This document shows positions 6,407-7,270 of a stretch of 7,270 bases of DNA, one piece after another. Source of the DNA: Verrucomicrobiota bacterium (GTDB lineage Bacteria; Verrucomicrobiota; Verrucomicrobiia; Chthoniobacterales; UBA10450); NCBI GenBank assembly GCA_003218815.1, contig QHON01000128.1:1-7270 (forward strand), written 5' to 3'. Each line of letters opens with the position of its first letter. Position 1 is the first letter of the stretch. Position numbers and translations under genes: made by a program. The notes below the pieces were generated by a model that did not search any database, was not told the origin of the DNA, and saw only the letters and a list, made by a program, of their open reading frames with translations.

Positions 6407-7270
6407 GTGCCCGATCTTTTTGAAGAGCAGGAAGAAGTTGATTTTGTGAGCGCAAGCAGGGCGGCGCCGCTCGCTACGCGCATGCGCCCACATTCCCTCG
6501 AGGAATTCGTCGGCCAGGAACATATTCTCGGGCCAGGAAAGCTTTTGCGCCGGGCAATTGAAGCCGATCGTTTACCTTCCGTAATTTTTTCCGGTCCGCC
6601 CGGCACCGGAAAAACCACGCTCGCGCATATAATTGCGGACATGACGCACGCCAAGTTCGTGCGGCTGAGCGGCGTGGAAAGCAACGTCGCCGAAATGCGG
6701 CGGGTCATCGCTGCTGCAGCAAATCGCCTCCGCACGTCGGGTCAAAAGACGATCCTGTTCATCGACGAGATCCATCACTTCAACAAAGCGCAGCAGGATA
6801 TTCTTCTCCCCGACGTCGAAAGCGGAAATCTCCGGCTGATCGGAGCGACCACTTACAACCCGTTTTTTTATGTAAACAGTCCGCTCGTTTCGCGCTCACA
6901 AGTTTTTCAGCTCGAACCACTCCGCGTCGAGCAATTGGACGAGTTGATCGATCGCGCCCTTACCGACAAAGAACGCGGCCTCGGAAATTATAAAGTTAAG
7001 ATTGATAAGAATGCTCGCCAGCATCTCGCGAAGCTAAGCGACGGCGACGCCCGCAAATGTTTGAACGCTCTCGAGATCGGAGTGCTCACAACTCAGCCCG
7101 ATTCTAACGAGGTAATTCATTTCACCGTGGCTGTTGCTGAAGAAAGCATTCAACAGAAGGCGATCGTCTATGATCGCGCGGGTGACGCGCACTACGACAC
7201 GATCAGCGCGTTTATCAAAAGCATGCGCGCGTCGGACGAAAAAGGCGCGATGTACTGGCTCGCTAAAATG
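6407..7270 (+). CDS. rarA: Replication-associated recombination protein RarA/MgsA (AAA+ ATPase), N-terminal part
   Basis: 288 codons are present and the frame is open at the right edge. The family usually has about 400-450 residues. RarA is a cytoplasmic clamp-loader-like AAA+ ATPase acting at stalled replication forks. The N-terminus reads MPDLFEEQ and then APLATRMRP and EEFVGQEHILGPGKLLRRAI, very typical of the family. Walker A is GPPGTGKT (63-70), Walker B is ILFIDEIH (116-123), sensor 1 is GATT (146-149) and the arginine-finger region is SPLVSRS (158-164). YDTISAFIKSMRASD near the edge marks the start of the C-terminal MgsA part. The GTG at 6407 fits the conserved DLF start. An ATG at 6368 adds 13 non-family residues, and the ATG at 6482 would lose conserved residues. 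There is no Shine-Dalgarno, only a T-rich stretch. Divergent from comEC. Confidence 0.94.
   Translation, partial: MPDLFEEQEEVDFVSASRAAPLATRMRPHSLEEFVGQEHILGPGKLLRRAIEADRLPSVIFSGPPGTGKTTLAHIIADMTHAKFVRLSGVESNVAEMRRVIAAAANRLRTSGQKTILFIDEIHHFNKAQQDILLPDVESGNLRLIGATTYNPFFYVNSPLVSRSQVFQLEPLRVEQLDELIDRALTDKERGLGNYKVKIDKNARQHLAKLSDGDARKCLNALEIGVLTTQPDSNEVIHFTVAVAEESIQQKAIVYDRAGDAHYDTISAFIKSMRASDEKGAMYWLAKM

Noticed and set aside
1..7270. Search for CRISPR repeats, transposase genes, tRNA or rRNA genes, toxin-antitoxin pairs and phage genes
   Set aside because: No regularly spaced repeats, transposase motifs, cloverleaf-like segments or recognisable defence or phage proteins were seen by eye. The genes present are ordinary chromosomal ones.

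Overview
The window looks like chromosomal housekeeping DNA from an uncultured or soil-type bacterium. The best guess is Verrucomicrobiota, possibly near Chthoniobacterales/Spartobacteria. That placement is inferred from the overall feel of the proteins (octaheme cytochrome, S9 peptidase, TrmB, ComEC and RarA variants) and from weak Shine-Dalgarno signals and frequent non-ATG starts. No marker gene settles it. I see no rRNA, tRNA, insertion sequence, CRISPR array, phage gene or attachment site.

Left half, minus strand (3221 down to 1): four genes in one direction with gaps of 33 and 16 bases and one 4-base overlap, so probably one operon. In order of transcription they are an exported methionine sulfoxide reductase (msrA), a 641-residue octaheme c-type cytochrome with a HEAT-like tail, a 148-residue four-helix membrane protein whose start overlaps the cytochrome stop, and the first 61 codons of an S9-type (prolyl oligopeptidase-like) secreted peptidase that runs off the left edge. 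All four products are predicted to be exported or in the membrane, which suggests a cell-envelope redox and protein-maintenance unit. The electron donor and acceptor of the cytochrome cannot be read from the sequence.

Middle, plus strand (about 3307 to 3939): trmB, the tRNA guanine-N7 methyltransferase, is divergent from msrA. Its end overlaps the end of the convergent comEC by 40 bases.

Right half: comEC (6200 down to 3900, minus) encodes the inner-membrane DNA-uptake channel with a C-terminal metallo-beta-lactamase-like domain in which several signature residues are changed. A 206-base divergent intergenic gap follows. Then the first 288 codons of rarA/mgsA (plus) encode a AAA+ replication-recombination ATPase that runs off the right edge.

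Nothing in the window is clearly a new system. The most interesting items are the octaheme cytochrome coupled by overlap to an unrecognised histidine-containing membrane protein, and the altered nuclease-type domain of ComEC.
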